Below are positions 22,839 to 36,066 of a stretch of 64,000 nt of DNA, piece after piece (the stretch's first letter is position 1; each line of letters begins with the position of its first letter). A program made the position numbers and the translations under genes. The stretch spans positions 3,795,278 to 3,859,277 of the forward strand of contig JACMZG010001914.1 of NCBI GenBank assembly GCA_018340805.1. The letters are read 5' to 3'. Under the pieces are notes generated by a model, which had not been told where the DNA came from, searched no databases, and saw only the letters and a list, made by a program, of their open reading frames with translations. Source of the DNA: Microvelia longipes (lineage: Eukaryota; Arthropoda; Insecta; Hemiptera; Veliidae).

Positions 22839-23690
22839 TCTAGATCAGTAAGTCCCTCCTTTATGAAGAGATTACTGGTACTGATAATTAGGATCTACTC
22901 CGCTTTCGATTAACATTTTACCCAAAAAAATATGATAGCAGGATAACATTGTGATTTTTAGTCCTGTGTCATAATAGTAATTTTTTATGTTAACGCCTGA
23001 TACCTTAGATTATACATTGTTCTATTACTATCCCGATTTAATATAGTCTTAAACCTGTATTCAAAATTATTTTTCGTTGCCTAAACCTAATTTAGGCTTC
23101 CTCAAGGTCTTTTTAAGTAGGCCCTAAGCTTTCCTCAAGGATTCTTTAGGTCTCTTTAAACTTATTTAAAGCTACTAATTTAAATTCTGTACACGAATTT
23201 TAAACTTTAGTAAGCCTTAAGGATTCTATGGAGAGGAACCACAGAAATCCACGGCTCTTCTGTCTAGATTAGATGAAATATACCTACACTTAAAATTAAA
23301 AGGAGTAGAACACTATCTTACGGAGCTGGTAAAAAGGGCCCAACAACGTGGCCTACTTGCCTGGTAGTTATTACCACCCCCATCCCCCATATTACTACTA
23401 AGCCTCAAGGATCTCTAAGGACTTGTTAAGGAGGCTATATGCCCTTTTTAAAAAATTCTGTAGGTCCTCATATGTATCCTTAAGATTAAGAGGGCACGAA
23501 TTTAAAGCTTGTAAAAGGAAGTCTAAGAAAGGACTTCATAAGCTTTTTAAGAAGTCCTAAAAAGACTTCTTTTAGGAGGCCATAAACCTTTTTAGGATTC
23601 TTTAGGTTCGGTTAAGTATCCTGATGAAAACCTTTAAAGGGGCCTTGAAGTCTTCCTTAAGTATCCTAAAAAGAGTGCGTATTTAACTTT
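22837..23690. other. Unassigned sequence with one dispersed repeat copy
   Basis: The part 23238-23395 is the reverse complement of 33897-34050. The remainder is rich in CTTAAGG/AAGGACTT-like blocks that grade into the next array. No gene recognised. Confidence 0.6.
23238..23395 (-). mobile_element. Dispersed repeat, copy 1 (minus)
   Basis: The block ATCCACGGCTCTTCTGTCTA, then GATTAGATGAAATATACC and GGGCCCAACAACGTGGCC, matches 33897-34050 in reverse complement. That is about 155 bases with scattered differences. No frame is conserved between the two copies; class unknown. Confidence 0.8.
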
Positions 23691-24375
23691 GTATTATAGA
23701 TTTAAGTCTTCTCTAAGGAGATCTAAGACAGCTCTAAGGCTTTTCTGATAAGACCTTAATAAAGCTCTAAGGCTTTTCTATTGAGACCTAAAGGAAGCTC
23801 TTAGGCTTCCCTAAAGAGACACACCTTAAGGAAGTTTTAAGGCTTTTCTTATAAGACCTTAAGGAAGCTCTAAGGCTTTTCTAATAAGACGTTAAGGAAG
23901 CTCTTAGGCTTTTCTAATAAGACGTTAAGAAAGCTCTTAGGCTTTTCTAATAAGACCTTAAAAAAGCTCTAAGGCTTTTCTTATTAGACCTTAAGGTAGC
24001 TCTAAGGCTTTTTTAATAAGACCTTAAGGAAGCTCTTAGGCTTCCCTAAAGAGACAGACCTTAAGGAAGCTTTAAGGCTTTTCTTATAAGACCTTAAGGT
24101 AGCTCTAAGGCTTTTCTAATAAGACGTTAAGAAGCTCTTAGGCTTTTCTAATAAGACCTTAAAGAAGCTCTAAGGCTTTTCTTATAAGACCTTAAGGTAA
24201 GCTCTAAGGCTTTTTCTAATAAGACGTTTAAGGAAGCTCTTAGGCTTTTCTTATAAGACCTTAAAGAAGCCCTAAGGCTTTTCTTATAAGACCTTAAGGC
24301 AGCTCTAAGGCTTTTCTAATAAGACGTTAAGAAAGCTCTTAGGCTTTTCTAATAAGACCTTAAGGGAGCTATAAG
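23691..24375. repeat. 33-bp minisatellite, about 20 units
   Basis: The unit is ACCTTAAGGAAGCTCTAAGG followed by CTTTTCTAATAAG. Variants alternate TCTAAGG/TCTTAGG and CTAATAAG/CTTATAAG. Confidence 0.95.
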
Positions 24376-24954
24376 ACTTCTCTGAAAGAATAAAAAAGGA
24401 AAACGTCTTATAAATTCAAGCCTAAATTTACTTCTCATCAACTTCATTAGGTTTCCTTATCGTTAAGAACTTATCACGGAGTTTAGTCAGCCTTTTATCC
24501 CGTTATCTTTTTAATTTTATTATAATTGTTATAAAACTTATTATAAGAGGGCAATAACTTGTATATTTGAAGATATTCCCATGTAAGATAATTATAGGTG
24601 GCGTAACAAAGGAAAAACCTTTGAAGATTCTAAAACCTGTAACAAAAACCCAGGTTCAATTATCTGTTATTATCTCGTGAAATAACCCAGTTTCTGTCTT
24701 CATTTTATTTTATGAATAATTACTATTAAAGTTAATAATTAATAGCCCTGCGTCCAGTCCTACACGGGGTGCTGCTCTAACGCATTATGTCGTTATTAAA
24801 ACGCATTCGGTTATTCAATTTCCTATTAAAACATGTTAGAAATATTTTTTAGTGATAATTACGGATAATTGATGACTGATAGATTTTATGAACTGGTCCC
24901 TTGAATTTTTAATTTTTCTCATTCACAACTTTAGTTGTAAATAAAAGTACTGTG

Positions 24955-26085
24955 TTGGCCCTTTTACTTGAATTAGGTGTTACGTGTTGGCCTTTTTGCT
25001 TGAATTAAGTGTTATGTATTGGGCCTTATGCTAAAATGATCTGTTACTTATTGGGCTTACACGTTGGTTGTTTACTTGAATCAGGTGTTACGTATTGGTC
25101 CTTTTGCTTGAATTAGCTGTTTCGTGTTGGTCCTTTTGCTTGAATTAGCTGTTACGTGTCGGCCCTTATGCTTAAATTAGCTGTTACTTATTGGGCTTAC
25201 TTGTTGGCCGTTTACTTGAATTAGCTGTTACGTGTTGGCCCTTATGCTTAAATTAGCTGTTACTTATTGGGCTTACTTGTTGGCCGTTTACTTGAATTAG
25301 CTGTTACGTGTTGGCCCTTATGCTTAAATTAGCTGTTACTTATTGGGCTTACTCGTTGGCCGTTTACTTGAATTAGCAGTTACGTATTGGCTCTTTGCTT
25401 GAATTAGCTGTTTCGTGTTGGCCCTATGCTTGAATTAGCTGTTACGTGTTGGCCTTATGCTTAAATTAGCTGTTACTTATTGGGCTTACTCGTTGGCCGT
25501 TTACTTGAATTAGCTGTTACGTATTGGCTATTTTGCTTGAATTAGCTGTTTCGTGTTGGCCCTTATGCTTGAATTAGCTGTTACGTGTTGGCCCTTATGC
25601 TTAAATTAGCTGTTACTTATTGGGCTTACTCGTTGGCCGTTTACTTGAATTAGCAGTTACGTATTGGCTATTTTGCTTGAATTAGCTGTTTCGTGTTGGC
25701 CCTTATGCTTGAATTAGCTGTTACGTGTTGGCCCTTATGCTTAAATTAGCTGTTACTTATTGGGCTTACTCGTTGGCCGTTTACTTGAATTAGCTGTTAC
25801 GTATTGGCTCTTTTGCTTGAATTAGCTGTTTCGTGTTGGCCCTTTTGCTTGAATTAGCTGTTACGTGTTGGCCCTTATGCTTAAATTAGCTGTTACTTAT
25901 TGGGCTTACTCGTTGGCCGTTTACTTGAATTAGCTGTTACGTATTGGCCCTTTTGCTTGAATTAGCTGTTTCGTGTTGGCCCTATTTTTTAAATAAGCTG
26001 TTTCGTGTTGGCCTTACTGGATTTAGGTGTTACTTGTTGGCCATTTATTTGAAGTAGCTGTTACGTATCGACCCTTTTACCTAAA
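24955..26085. repeat. Higher-order minisatellite, 76 bp then 140 bp
   Basis: Monomers of 32 bp (TTACGTGTTGGCCCTTATGC then TTAAATTAGCTG) and 44 bp (TTACTTATTGGGCTTACTCG then TTGGCCGTTTACTTGAATTA and GCTG) alternate. TATTGGGCTT recurs at 25189, 25265, 25341, 25478, 25618, 25758 and 25898: spacing 76, 76, 137, 140, 140, 140. So a two-part unit becomes a four-part unit (32+44+32+32). The edges (24955-25140, 25980-26085) are diverged. Confidence 0.93.
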
Positions 26086-26425
26086 TTAACTGTTAAGCGT
26101 TTTTATAAAAAAAAAAAATCCGGAGTGATTAAGACCACGATGTCTTTTTTTTTTTTTTTGGTAAAGGCCTTTGAGATATAGAATCTTTTTATTATTTTAA
26201 AACATACACTGCCAAATAACTTAAAAAGGCTTCCCTATCTCATATTTACAATCTTCCCTTTTGTTTAGTTACAAAACTTATCAATTTTCATCGCAATGAA
26301 TTACTTCTTTTGGCTCCAATGTCATCTGTTCAGGCTCCACTTGATGGATCAATGTGCCTCGTAACTAGTTTCATTGAGATGCAAGCGTTGGACTGAGAAA
26401 GCGTCTAAACTTTGATATATCTCAC

Positions 26426-27789
<1,364 letters not shown>

Positions 27790-27790
<1 letters not shown>

Positions 27791-28180
27791 TGTATAATAC
27801 TTATATTACTTTATTTATTACTATTACTACTGGTATACTATGAAATACTAGTTACTAGTATAATACCAAAGATGTATCACATAGTAACTATGTAATACTT
27901 CTTTAGTATTATACTAAAATTGCTGTAATTATTATTATTAGTATACTATATTATACTGCGATGGTATTATAATAATACTACTATAGTTATTACCATTACC
28001 TCTAGTGTACTACATTATACTAGTATTGTTTTAAAAGACTTATGTAGTATTACTATTGTTACTATAGTGTTTACGCTTACTATTATTAACAGTATACTGA
28101 ATTATACTAGTATTGTAGTATAATAAATTTACTACTATAGTCATTATTATCATTACTACTAGTGTGATTATTAGACTACT
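27790..28180. repeat. TACTA/TAGTA-rich degenerate region
   Basis: About 400 bases are dominated by ATTATACTAGTATTG, ACTATAGT and GTATACTA blocks without a fixed period. The symmetrical pentamers make many small dyads. Confidence 0.6.
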
Positions 28181-28195
28181 ATTTTTTACTGTTCC

Positions 28196-28545
28196 TCGTT
28201 TATACCGTAGGTATGTTGGAAAAAATTGAAAACCGGAATTATCCGTTTTAGGTGTTTTTATAGCTTCCTAAGAGGTTTTCACAATGTTGTCTGTGTGTGT
28301 CAGTTATCGTAGCTCCCAGTGTATTGAAGAGAGTTGGAAGTGCAAAAATCAGTCTACCGCTGTAGTTGTGCTATTAAAAAATTTTTTATAACGTCATTAA
28401 CCCGCAATAATGACTCAGCAAAAGTTTTGAAAAATCATAAAACGTGTAAAAATGATGTGATCGGATTGAGTTTTGGCTCGCATGTAGCCATGTATAAGGC
28501 TAACATTTAGGCTAAGTTTCATCTCATTGGTTCAATTTAATAATG
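28196..28545 (+). mobile_element. R1 dispersed repeat
   Basis: It starts CCGTAGGTATGTTGG and continues with GAATTATCCGTTTTAGGTG, TCGTAGCTCCCAGTGTATT, AATCAGTCTACCGCTGTAG, TAACCCGCAATAATGACTCA and GGCTCGCATGTAGCCATGTA. It aligns throughout with 58925-59320 and with the minus-strand copy at 52640-53075. Non-coding. Confidence 0.85.
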
Positions 28546-28818
28546 TCCTTGTCAACTAAATGTAGATTCTCGTATTCCCCTACTCTTTTGCTATCTAAGA
28601 CCGATTTTATTAAGTGTTTAGCAAGAGTTTTAAGTTATTTTATTTTTTACTTAAGATCTTCTTCCATTAATGGATATTTATAACACATTTATAAAATAAT
28701 GTTTTGTTAAGGTGGTACCCCTACTTAAGACCACCACAGTCAACCAGCTTTCGTGTTATCAGTAGATTTACATTTTGTTTACGGTTCTATGCTCCTTCTA
28801 TATTAGTATTATTCTAAG
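28546..28818 (+). mobile_element. Partial copy of the hAT-like MITE at 4951
   Basis: It matches 5196-5475 from TTGTCAACTAAATGTAGATT to the terminal TAGTATTATTCTAAG. Only the right half is present; it abuts the R1 repeat. Confidence 0.88.
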
Positions 28819-29570
28819 GTAAAATATAAGCAAAGTATCTCCTACTAAAAAAAAATTAAAATGAATATTATCGGACAATTGAATTGATTGATGATGTTGA
28901 AGAGGATCTTATGTGTATGTGTGTGTTAGCTAGAGTGATAAGATAAAGCCTTATCGCTGTTAGTATCAGTTCATTAAAAATACCACGCTACAAGTTCATT
29001 AATCAATATGACACGCCAGTTTGTTTACCAAACATCATTTAGAAAAAATATTATTAAACTTTGGTACTCCAAACACGTGTAGATATGGTTTAGTTTGTCC
29101 GAACTTTTTACTGCTGAATTTAGCATAGTAAAAGTTTTAAAAATGTAGCTGCCAAATGTGACTCTAAGCTTTCCAAAGTTGTCTATTAAACACTAAGTCT
29201 AGTGTTTCTATGTTTAAGTTTAAAAGTGGCTGCTTCGGAGCACTATTCGTCATTGGTTCAGAGCTTTTGAATTTTGCTAGCCACATATGTGGTCAAACCT
29301 TTGTTTCGTCTCAGATCACATCATATTACAATAATTAAACATTTTAAATGTAAGAGTATGTGTGTTAAAGTTAGCTCCTTGCGAGTAGCACTCATTAATT
29401 TTCAAAAACATCCGAATCGAAACGAAACTTTGGATAATATGATGAGGTGTTTAATAGGTTTCGAAATGTATTCTATATGATAACTAATGACTTACTTTAT
29501 TATCTCAAGTAATGGCGTCACCTGAAGAGCTCCGTTTTTTAGGCTTTTCTTTGAAAATTTTCTAAAAGGT
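28819..29570. other. Unassigned AT-rich sequence
   Basis: The 68-residue open frame at 29274-29480 has no recognised motif. No array or inverted repeat seen. Confidence 0.5.
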
Positions 29571-29574
29571 TTCT

Positions 29575-29660
29575 TTTAAGCGAATTCTATTAATACAATA
29601 AGCGTCGTGGCAGGAGTCGAACCTCAGACCACGAGGGCTCGCGTCCTCCCCAAGGATATA
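29575..29660 (-). mobile_element. tRNA-like SINE fragment beside TA tract
   Basis: On the minus strand: GTGGTCTGAGGTTCGACTCC followed by TGCCACGACGC, with an RNA polymerase III B-box-like GGTTCGACTCC. It matches the copies at 47661 and 60459 (GTGGTCC.AGGTTCGAATTCC). A TA tract (29668-29715) follows. Confidence 0.65.
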
Positions 29661-29667
29661 TATAAGT

Positions 29668-29671
29668 TAAC

Positions 29672-29703
<32 letters not shown>

Positions 29704-29715
29704 ATATATATATAA
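29668..29715. repeat. (TA)n microsatellite
   Basis: Short TA tract directly next to the SINE-like fragment. Confidence 0.95.
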
Positions 29716-30871
29716 AAATTAAAACAAGGTTTTTGTGACTTGGTTTAACAAAATTTTCAAAAAATTGGCAAATTCAAGGTTATTATTTTTTACTGCGAAA
29801 AAGGTCCTTAGTTGTCGTATTTTAGGTTTTCAATGTTTTTTGAGGCCCTGAATAGATTAAAACCGGCCTGAAGCCAATACCACCACTTAAAGTGACCTTA
29901 AAGTTAAAAAACGGTAGTCAATTTTCCAAACCTAGTTAAATGGCCGAAACTAGTACGAGTAATATTGCGCACTGCAAATTTTAGAGGCACAGTTTTTTAT
30001 AACTGAATAATTATGTGCATTTCCTTTGAAAAATAAGGATGAAATGAGTTACGAGCAGTGCTTGAGTAACTGCTTAGGTTATAAAGCATGAACCTGAACT
30101 TTAAGCAAGAAAAGGGTTGTTAAGCACAGAGTTACGAATTCCAAAGGAAATTCGCCCGACATAAGGGCCACCTTATTTTATAAGCACCAGAATTTCATTA
30201 CATGCACGTAATATTTTGTTTGTTAAACTTTTAAAAGTCAATAATTTGCCAATAAAGAATTTGTTTAAAAAAAAGTAAAAAAAAACCCGATTCTATAATT
30301 GAAACTTAACATATTAAAAAATACAACATAACATATTATTAGTACTGTTTATTTTATTTTTGCACTATTTATTCTGAATCTTTTTTCTGTAGTAACTGGG
30401 GGGGGGGAGGTTCATGCGGTGGGGTTTCGGCCGTGACCCCCCCCCCCCCTCTGACGTCATTACGATCAATTTTTAAAACCTACCGTTTGTACCCTCTCTA
30501 CCACTCCCGAAGTTCGAAACCACGCATGCTCCGTACGTGCTCTGTCTACATAAGTGGGGGAGAGGGGGATATTATACATTTTATACCTCCCTCTATTTTA
30601 AATTTTTTAAATCAACAACAATTTACATTTTAAATTGTGTAAATATTTGTTTACCTAATTATCATTTTAATTGTATTTTTTCTTTTGGATGAGAACCTTA
30701 AATATTAACAAAAAAATCTATTTGTGTCTTCAATTTTGCTTCACAATCTTTTCCTATAAAAGCGTAGCATTGTAGTATTTATTTTATTTGTATTATTTAT
30801 TTTTTCATTTCCTTACAGTTTTCTCGTTTAAGGACCTAGAGTTCCTTAATAATAAACAAATGTATTTGTGA
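29716..30871. other. Unassigned sequence, G and C homopolymers
   Basis: CCAAAGGAAATTCGCCCGAC at about 30140 is the SINE-like end block. Runs of G (about 30399-30408) and C (about 30437-30450) bracket a GC-rich patch with a weak open frame of no recognised identity. Confidence 0.5.
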
Positions 30872-30894
30872 TACACACACACACACACACACAT

Positions 30895-30976
<82 letters not shown>
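30872..30976. repeat. Compound (CA)n-(TA)n microsatellite
   Basis: About 10 CA units, a short CATCGCA bridge, and about 38 TA units. The tract ends TATGCGAT, mirroring the bridge ATCGCATA on the other side. Confidence 0.98.
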
Positions 30977-30978
<2 letters not shown>

Positions 30979-31116
30979 ATTAGTAAGGACAAAGCAATTT
31001 AGTGAATTTTTGCACTTATTGTTTTAAAAGTTTATTTGGATTGCAAGTGCTGCTGATGCTACTGCAGTTCCTTGGAGATAAACTAATGCTTATCAATTTT
31101 ACTACGTATTTGTCAA

Positions 31117-31195
31117 TTGAAGGATCAGCTACCATCCATACTTGCTGATAGATATTTATATTCAACATCAGTATCGACGGTAGCTGATTCTTCAA
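31117..31195. repeat. 79-nt stem-loop with long arms
   Basis: TTGAAGGATCAGCTACC at 31117-31133 pairs with GGTAGCTGATTCTTCAA at 31179-31195 with one mismatch. Pairing resumes inward (ATACT/AGTAT) and, imperfectly, outward (GTATTT/AAATAC). Could be a MITE remnant or a small-RNA precursor. Confidence 0.75.
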
Positions 31196-31759
31196 CTTGC
31201 TGTAAATACGACCTCTATAATTTTAGGTATTTGTCTTTTGACTGCTTTGTTAATTCGCTGACGTCATCATGCTAAAGTAAATTACAATGTTTTTCTAGCG
31301 TGTTTCGACGACTTCACGCATTTTTAATTACGTGTACTTGTTGTCAATTCCCACGTAGGCTGTCTTTCTTTGAAAGTCATTAAGAGGGAAAATAAACCCG
31401 ATTCAAGGACGATTTCTTACGTGGTTTCCTTGTTCTACACCTTTTTAGAAAGACAATAAATAACATATTTTATTGACTTAAAAGATCTGAAAAGAACGAT
31501 TTAATTGTCTTGTTAAAATAAATTTAGTTAGGCGTAATATTAGCTACTTTACTGCATCAAATGAAATCAGGAAGGAGAGATCTAAGTTCAAAAATTAGAT
31601 TTTGTACCTTATAGGCAGGTACCTTATAGGGTACCTTATGTGCCTTATAGGCTGATATAAGGTACTTAAACTGTCTTGAAAAAAAAATCGTAAATAATAT
31701 TCATTTGCCTCGTCAGTAAATTTATTTTTTGCTGCCTTGATGTAATAAAGTAAAACACC

Positions 31760-33040
31760 GTCTTTGTGTTCTACGATATTTGCTCTTTTTGGTGTTCCAC
31801 AATATTTGCTCTTTTTGGTGTCCTACGATAGTTGTTCTACGATATTTTCGTTACTCAGTGTTCTACGATATTTGCTCTACTAGGTGTTCAACTATATTTC
31901 CTATACTCGGTATTCTACGATGTTTGCTCTTTTTAGTCTTCTACGATGTTTGCTCTTTTTAGTCTTCTACGATATTTGCTCTTTTTAGTCTTCTACGATA
32001 TTTCTCTTTTTAGTCTTCTACGATATTTGCTCTTTTTAGTCTCTACGATATTTGCTCTTTTTTATATTTGCTCCTTCTACGATATTTACGATATTTGCTC
32101 TTTTTAGTCTCTACGATATTTGCTCTTTTTCTTCTACGATATTTGCTCTTTTTTAGTCTTCTACGATGTTTGCTCTTTTTAGTCTTCTACGATATTTGCT
32201 CTTTTAAGTCTTCTACGATATTTGCTCTTTTTAGTCTTCTACGATATTTGCTCTTTAGTCTCTACGATTTGCTCTTTCTACGATATTTGCTCTTTTTAGT
32301 CTTCTACGTATTTGCTCTTTTAGTCTTCTACGATATTTGCTCTTTTTAGTCTTCTACGATTATTTGCTCTTTTTAGTCTTCTACGATATTTGCTCTTTTT
32401 AGTCTTCTACGATATTTGCTCTTTTTAGTCTTCTACGATATTTGCTCTTTTTAGTCTTCTACGATATTTGCTCTTTTTAGTCTTCTACGATATTTGCTCT
32501 TTTTAGTCTTCTACGATGTTTGCTCTTTTTAGTCTTCTACGATATTTGCTCTTTTATCTTCTCGATATTTGCTCTTTTTAGTCTTCTACGATATTTGCTC
32601 TTTTTACGATATTTTCTTCTGTTTACGATATTGCTCTACTAGCTAATATTTCTTTATTTCTACGATGTTTGCTCTTTTTAGTCTTCTACGATATTTGCTC
32701 TTTTTAGTCTTCTACGATATTTGCTCTTTTTAGTCTTCTACGATATTTGCTCTTTCTTAGTCTTCTACGATATTTGCTCTTTTTGTCTTCTACGATATTT
32801 GTTCTTTTAGTCTCGATATTTGCTCTTTTTGTCTTCTACGATATTTGCTCTTTTAGTCTTCTACGATATTTGCTCTTTTTAGTCTTTACGATATTTGGCT
32901 CTTTTAGTCTTCTACGATATTTGCTCTTTTAGTCTTCTACGATATTTTGCTCTTTTTAGTCTTCTACGATATTTGCTCTTTTTCTTCTACGACCTTCTAC
33001 GATATTTGCTCTTTTTGGTGTTCTACGATATTTACCCTTG
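31760..33040. repeat. 26-bp minisatellite, nearly 50 units
   Basis: The unit is TTCTACGATATTTGCTCTTT followed by TTAGTC. First units carry TTGGTG in place of TTAGTC, and TTGGTG returns in the last unit (33016). Open frames here are repeat translations. Confidence 0.96.
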
Positions 33041-33546
33041 TTGTTCATGGAGTATGGAGTATGATTTTCAATATTTTTCTTCAAGTATTAAAAAAGTAAT
33101 TATAATTTTATATTATAAAGTAATTATAATATATATATATTTTTTAATTATTTATTTCACCTAACTTCGTACTTGTGATTTCTGTATTCAACTTTAAAAA
33201 GTACGAGCACTCAAACTTATTTTTTTGAGCAAATTTTCAAAGACTTACAATTGTTTATTCAATAAACCAATACTAGAAATAGAGCCAGTCGGCGAATAGT
33301 TATGTTAAAACATCTGCCTAAGCTGCAAATAGATATTTTCAAAACATCTCATATATTACACTTCTCTTTACGTCATAGAAAGTTTTTCCAAAAAGAAAAC
33401 TTAAATGAATTACGTTCGTAAACAAATGCTCATTTTCATTTTTGCCATTAGGTATTTTTTTAATTATTAAAGTTCTTTCTTGGCAAAAATACACAAAGTT
33501 TATTTTTGTTTTATTGTTTTTGAGATAAAACTGGAAAAATTATTTA
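33041..33546. other. Unassigned AT-rich sequence
   Basis: No gene, array or transposon end was recognised. Confidence 0.5.
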
Positions 33547-33664
33547 GGCCCGTATTCAAAGACATTTTTCTAACCGTTTCCTTACCTACTAAACCTAAAA
33601 TTTTCCTTAAAGAGCCCTTAAGGAAAATGTTAGGTTTAGGTTCAAATGTCTTTGAATACGGGCC
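33547..33664. mobile_element. PIF/Harbinger-like MITE, 118 bp, TTA duplication
   Basis: The ends are GGCCCGTATTCAAAGACATT and its reverse complement with one difference. The centre contains CCTTAAAGAGCCCTTAAGG. TTA is duplicated at 33544-33546 and 33665-33667. The three-base TWA duplication and GGCCCG start fit the PIF/Harbinger (Tourist) type. Confidence 0.85.
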
Positions 33665-33896
33665 TTAAACTTGAATTTTTGTCAAAATACATGACTTATG
33701 ATTTTCGGTTTTTGCTTATGCAGGTTAACCAATTACCTGCGAGAAATTTTGTATTCGGTTTATTACGCCATTGATGGATGACTCGGCGAATTTCTAAATA
33801 CTTTATGATACAGATCAATTTGAAATTTAGCACGTTTTTAGTCCTATATAAGACTAACATTCTTGCTAGGTTTCGTGTTATTAGTAGTAGTAATAT

Positions 33897-34050
33897 GGAG
33901 GGGGGAGTGGTGGTAACTACCAGGCAAGTAGGCCACATTGTTGGGCCTTTTTGCCAGCTTACTAAGATACCTATTCCTACTTCCTTTAATTTCAATGGTA
34001 GGTATGTTTCATCTAATCTAACCAGAAGAGCCGTGAATTTCTATGGTTAC
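33897..34050 (+). mobile_element. Dispersed repeat, copy 2 (plus)
   Basis: Reverse-complement partner of 23238-23395: GGTAACTACCAGGCAAGTAG, GGCCACATTGTTGGGCC, then CATCTAATCTAACCAGAAGA. A 123-residue open frame crosses it but is not preserved in the other copy, so it is not treated as a gene. Confidence 0.8.
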
Positions 34051-34719
34051 TCTCATGCTTTTTCAAGCAAATCATCGTGTAGTTTAGTGAAAACTAGGAA
34101 CAACTCGTGCCCTCAGTATTTAACGAAACCTCCATATATTTTAAACTAATATATCTAATATGAGGGTCCTACATTTTACCTATACCCAGTTTCATTTGGG
34201 TGAAACTGACAACGCACAGGCTCGAGACCACCGGCTTTACGTCCCTTCTAAAGGACGTGGTACACAGAATTTTTTATCCCTCTCATGAAAATCCCAGAGG
34301 CCCGTACTGGCATTGAACCCATGACTAAATGAACTCGGAAGTTTGAAGTCCACTCATATTGTGTATTGGCCGCGTACCTTAAACACTACACCTATTGAAT
34401 GGGTTTGCGTCTTTGTAGAAGTAGTTATAATATGTAAAATCAGGCAATTCACTTGAGATTTGGCGCGTGTGAACCTCTTATTATAATAAACGAGCACACT
34501 AAGTTTTACTCGATGTATACTTTATATGTGTTAACATCGAGGTTGGTTAGTACATGGATAGGTGATCGCCAGAAATATAACTGATTTTTTCTGTCAGACA
34601 ACAATCGGAGAAATACCGTAGATATATGGCGTTATAAAATAATTGATTTTTCGTTTTTTAAGAACAAGCGAAGCGTGTGCGAAAAAGAGATACCCTGAAC
34701 TTAATTTTTTAAAGCGGCA

Positions 34720-34720
<1 letters not shown>
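34051..34720. other. Unassigned sequence with repeat fragments
   Basis: 34300-34330 has a weak B-box-like GGGTTCAATGCC on the minus strand. GAACAAGCGAAGCGTG (about 34661) is an R2-type fragment. Confidence 0.45.
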
Positions 34721-34789
<69 letters not shown>

Positions 34790-34812
34790 ATGTATGTGTG
34801 TGTGTGTGTATG
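34721..34812. repeat. Compound (TA)n-(TG)n microsatellite
   Basis: About 24 TA units pass into TG units interrupted by TATGTATG. Confidence 0.97.
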
Positions 34813-36013
34813 CCTTATTCTTTTAATGCCTAGGTGCTTATTTTTATGCAAATCCTGCGTGCTTTGTTTTGCTCACTATTTCTATTCAATCTTCGTTAAC
34901 TATTATACTTCTAAACAATTTTTTTCAAAAATACGACTTGATCCTTGGTTTTCCTGAACGTTAAAACAAAAGGATTAAATATTTTTTAAAGGATTAAAAA
35001 ACTATATTTAATGAAGGAGCCGCCCCGAGGAGGTTTAGCTCTGGTTTCTCTTACTATATTCCTTCATACCGGTTTTATATTATTTTTTTTTTCAAAATCG
35101 TTGTTCGTGATGTTGTCTTGTCCTGACCATCCAAAACTCTAAAACCTGTTTTTATATAAAAGGCAGTCCTTGTATTTTTTTTAATGGACTCGAGTGTTCT
35201 TTTTTAAATCTGAAAATCCTTAAAGCTCATTTCGGGTATGGAAAGAGCAGCAGAAAATACATTTTTCCTGTTTTTTAAAATAATTTTTTCTGTTTATTTC
35301 TATTTTGTTTTTGCAGTTGTTTTAATATTTGCGTCTTTTAGGTGTAAAAATAATGAAATTTCTGTGTTATTCGATTTTCGACTATTGATTTGACTATTCG
35401 ATGTTTGACTTTTCGAAGTATTAAGTTGTTTGTGTTTGCTGTTGTGTAGCGCAACAGTGTGTTTGACTCATTTTGTACTACTTTAAGCCAAATTTTTCTG
35501 GAAAAGAAGGAAAAGCATCGTCTGAATATCCAGAGTGGACCCTTCATATGAAGAGAACGCTATATGATGCGTTCACTCAAAATATAAGAAAATCGTACAC
35601 ATTTCAGTTTTATTGCAATAAGTAGTTACCTGTGGGTCGTTTGCAAAAATATGAAAATAACATTTTTTTTTTAAAGCTGATAAATTGTCTATAAAACGAG
35701 TGTTTTTTCATCAAAATCGTATTACTAGAAATAAAGTTATGACATTTGTTTAATGGCTAAAAAATGCACCAATTCTTTTTAAGAATTTCATTTGTTCTAA
35801 GAAATTTGCATAAAATAACCATTTTTTTGGTGCTTTTGAACCAAATGAGGCACAATTTTTTACGGATCTTCGACTGAATGAGAAATTTTACAATTTGAAA
35901 CTAGAGGTTTTTTTTTGGAAGTCGAAGAATGTTTTTATATGAGGCCTTGACAAGTTATAATTGGTCAACTTTGTCGACTATGAAGCAGAAACCAAAAACT
36001 TAATAAAGGAATA
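34813..36013. other. Unassigned AT-rich sequence
   Basis: No gene recognised. Stretches such as 35640-35930 are T-rich and featureless to the eye. Confidence 0.5.
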
Positions 36014-36014
36014 T

Positions 36015-36064
<50 letters not shown>

Positions 36065-36066
36065 TT
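36014..36066. repeat. (TA)n microsatellite
   Basis: Short TA tract. CCTAAGGCAATTCGCCCAGC, related to the SINE-end block, follows about 25 bases on. Confidence 0.95.

Noticed and set aside
33778..34149. 123-residue open frame as a gene.
   Set aside because: It lies over a dispersed repeat whose other copy (23238-23395) does not keep the frame.
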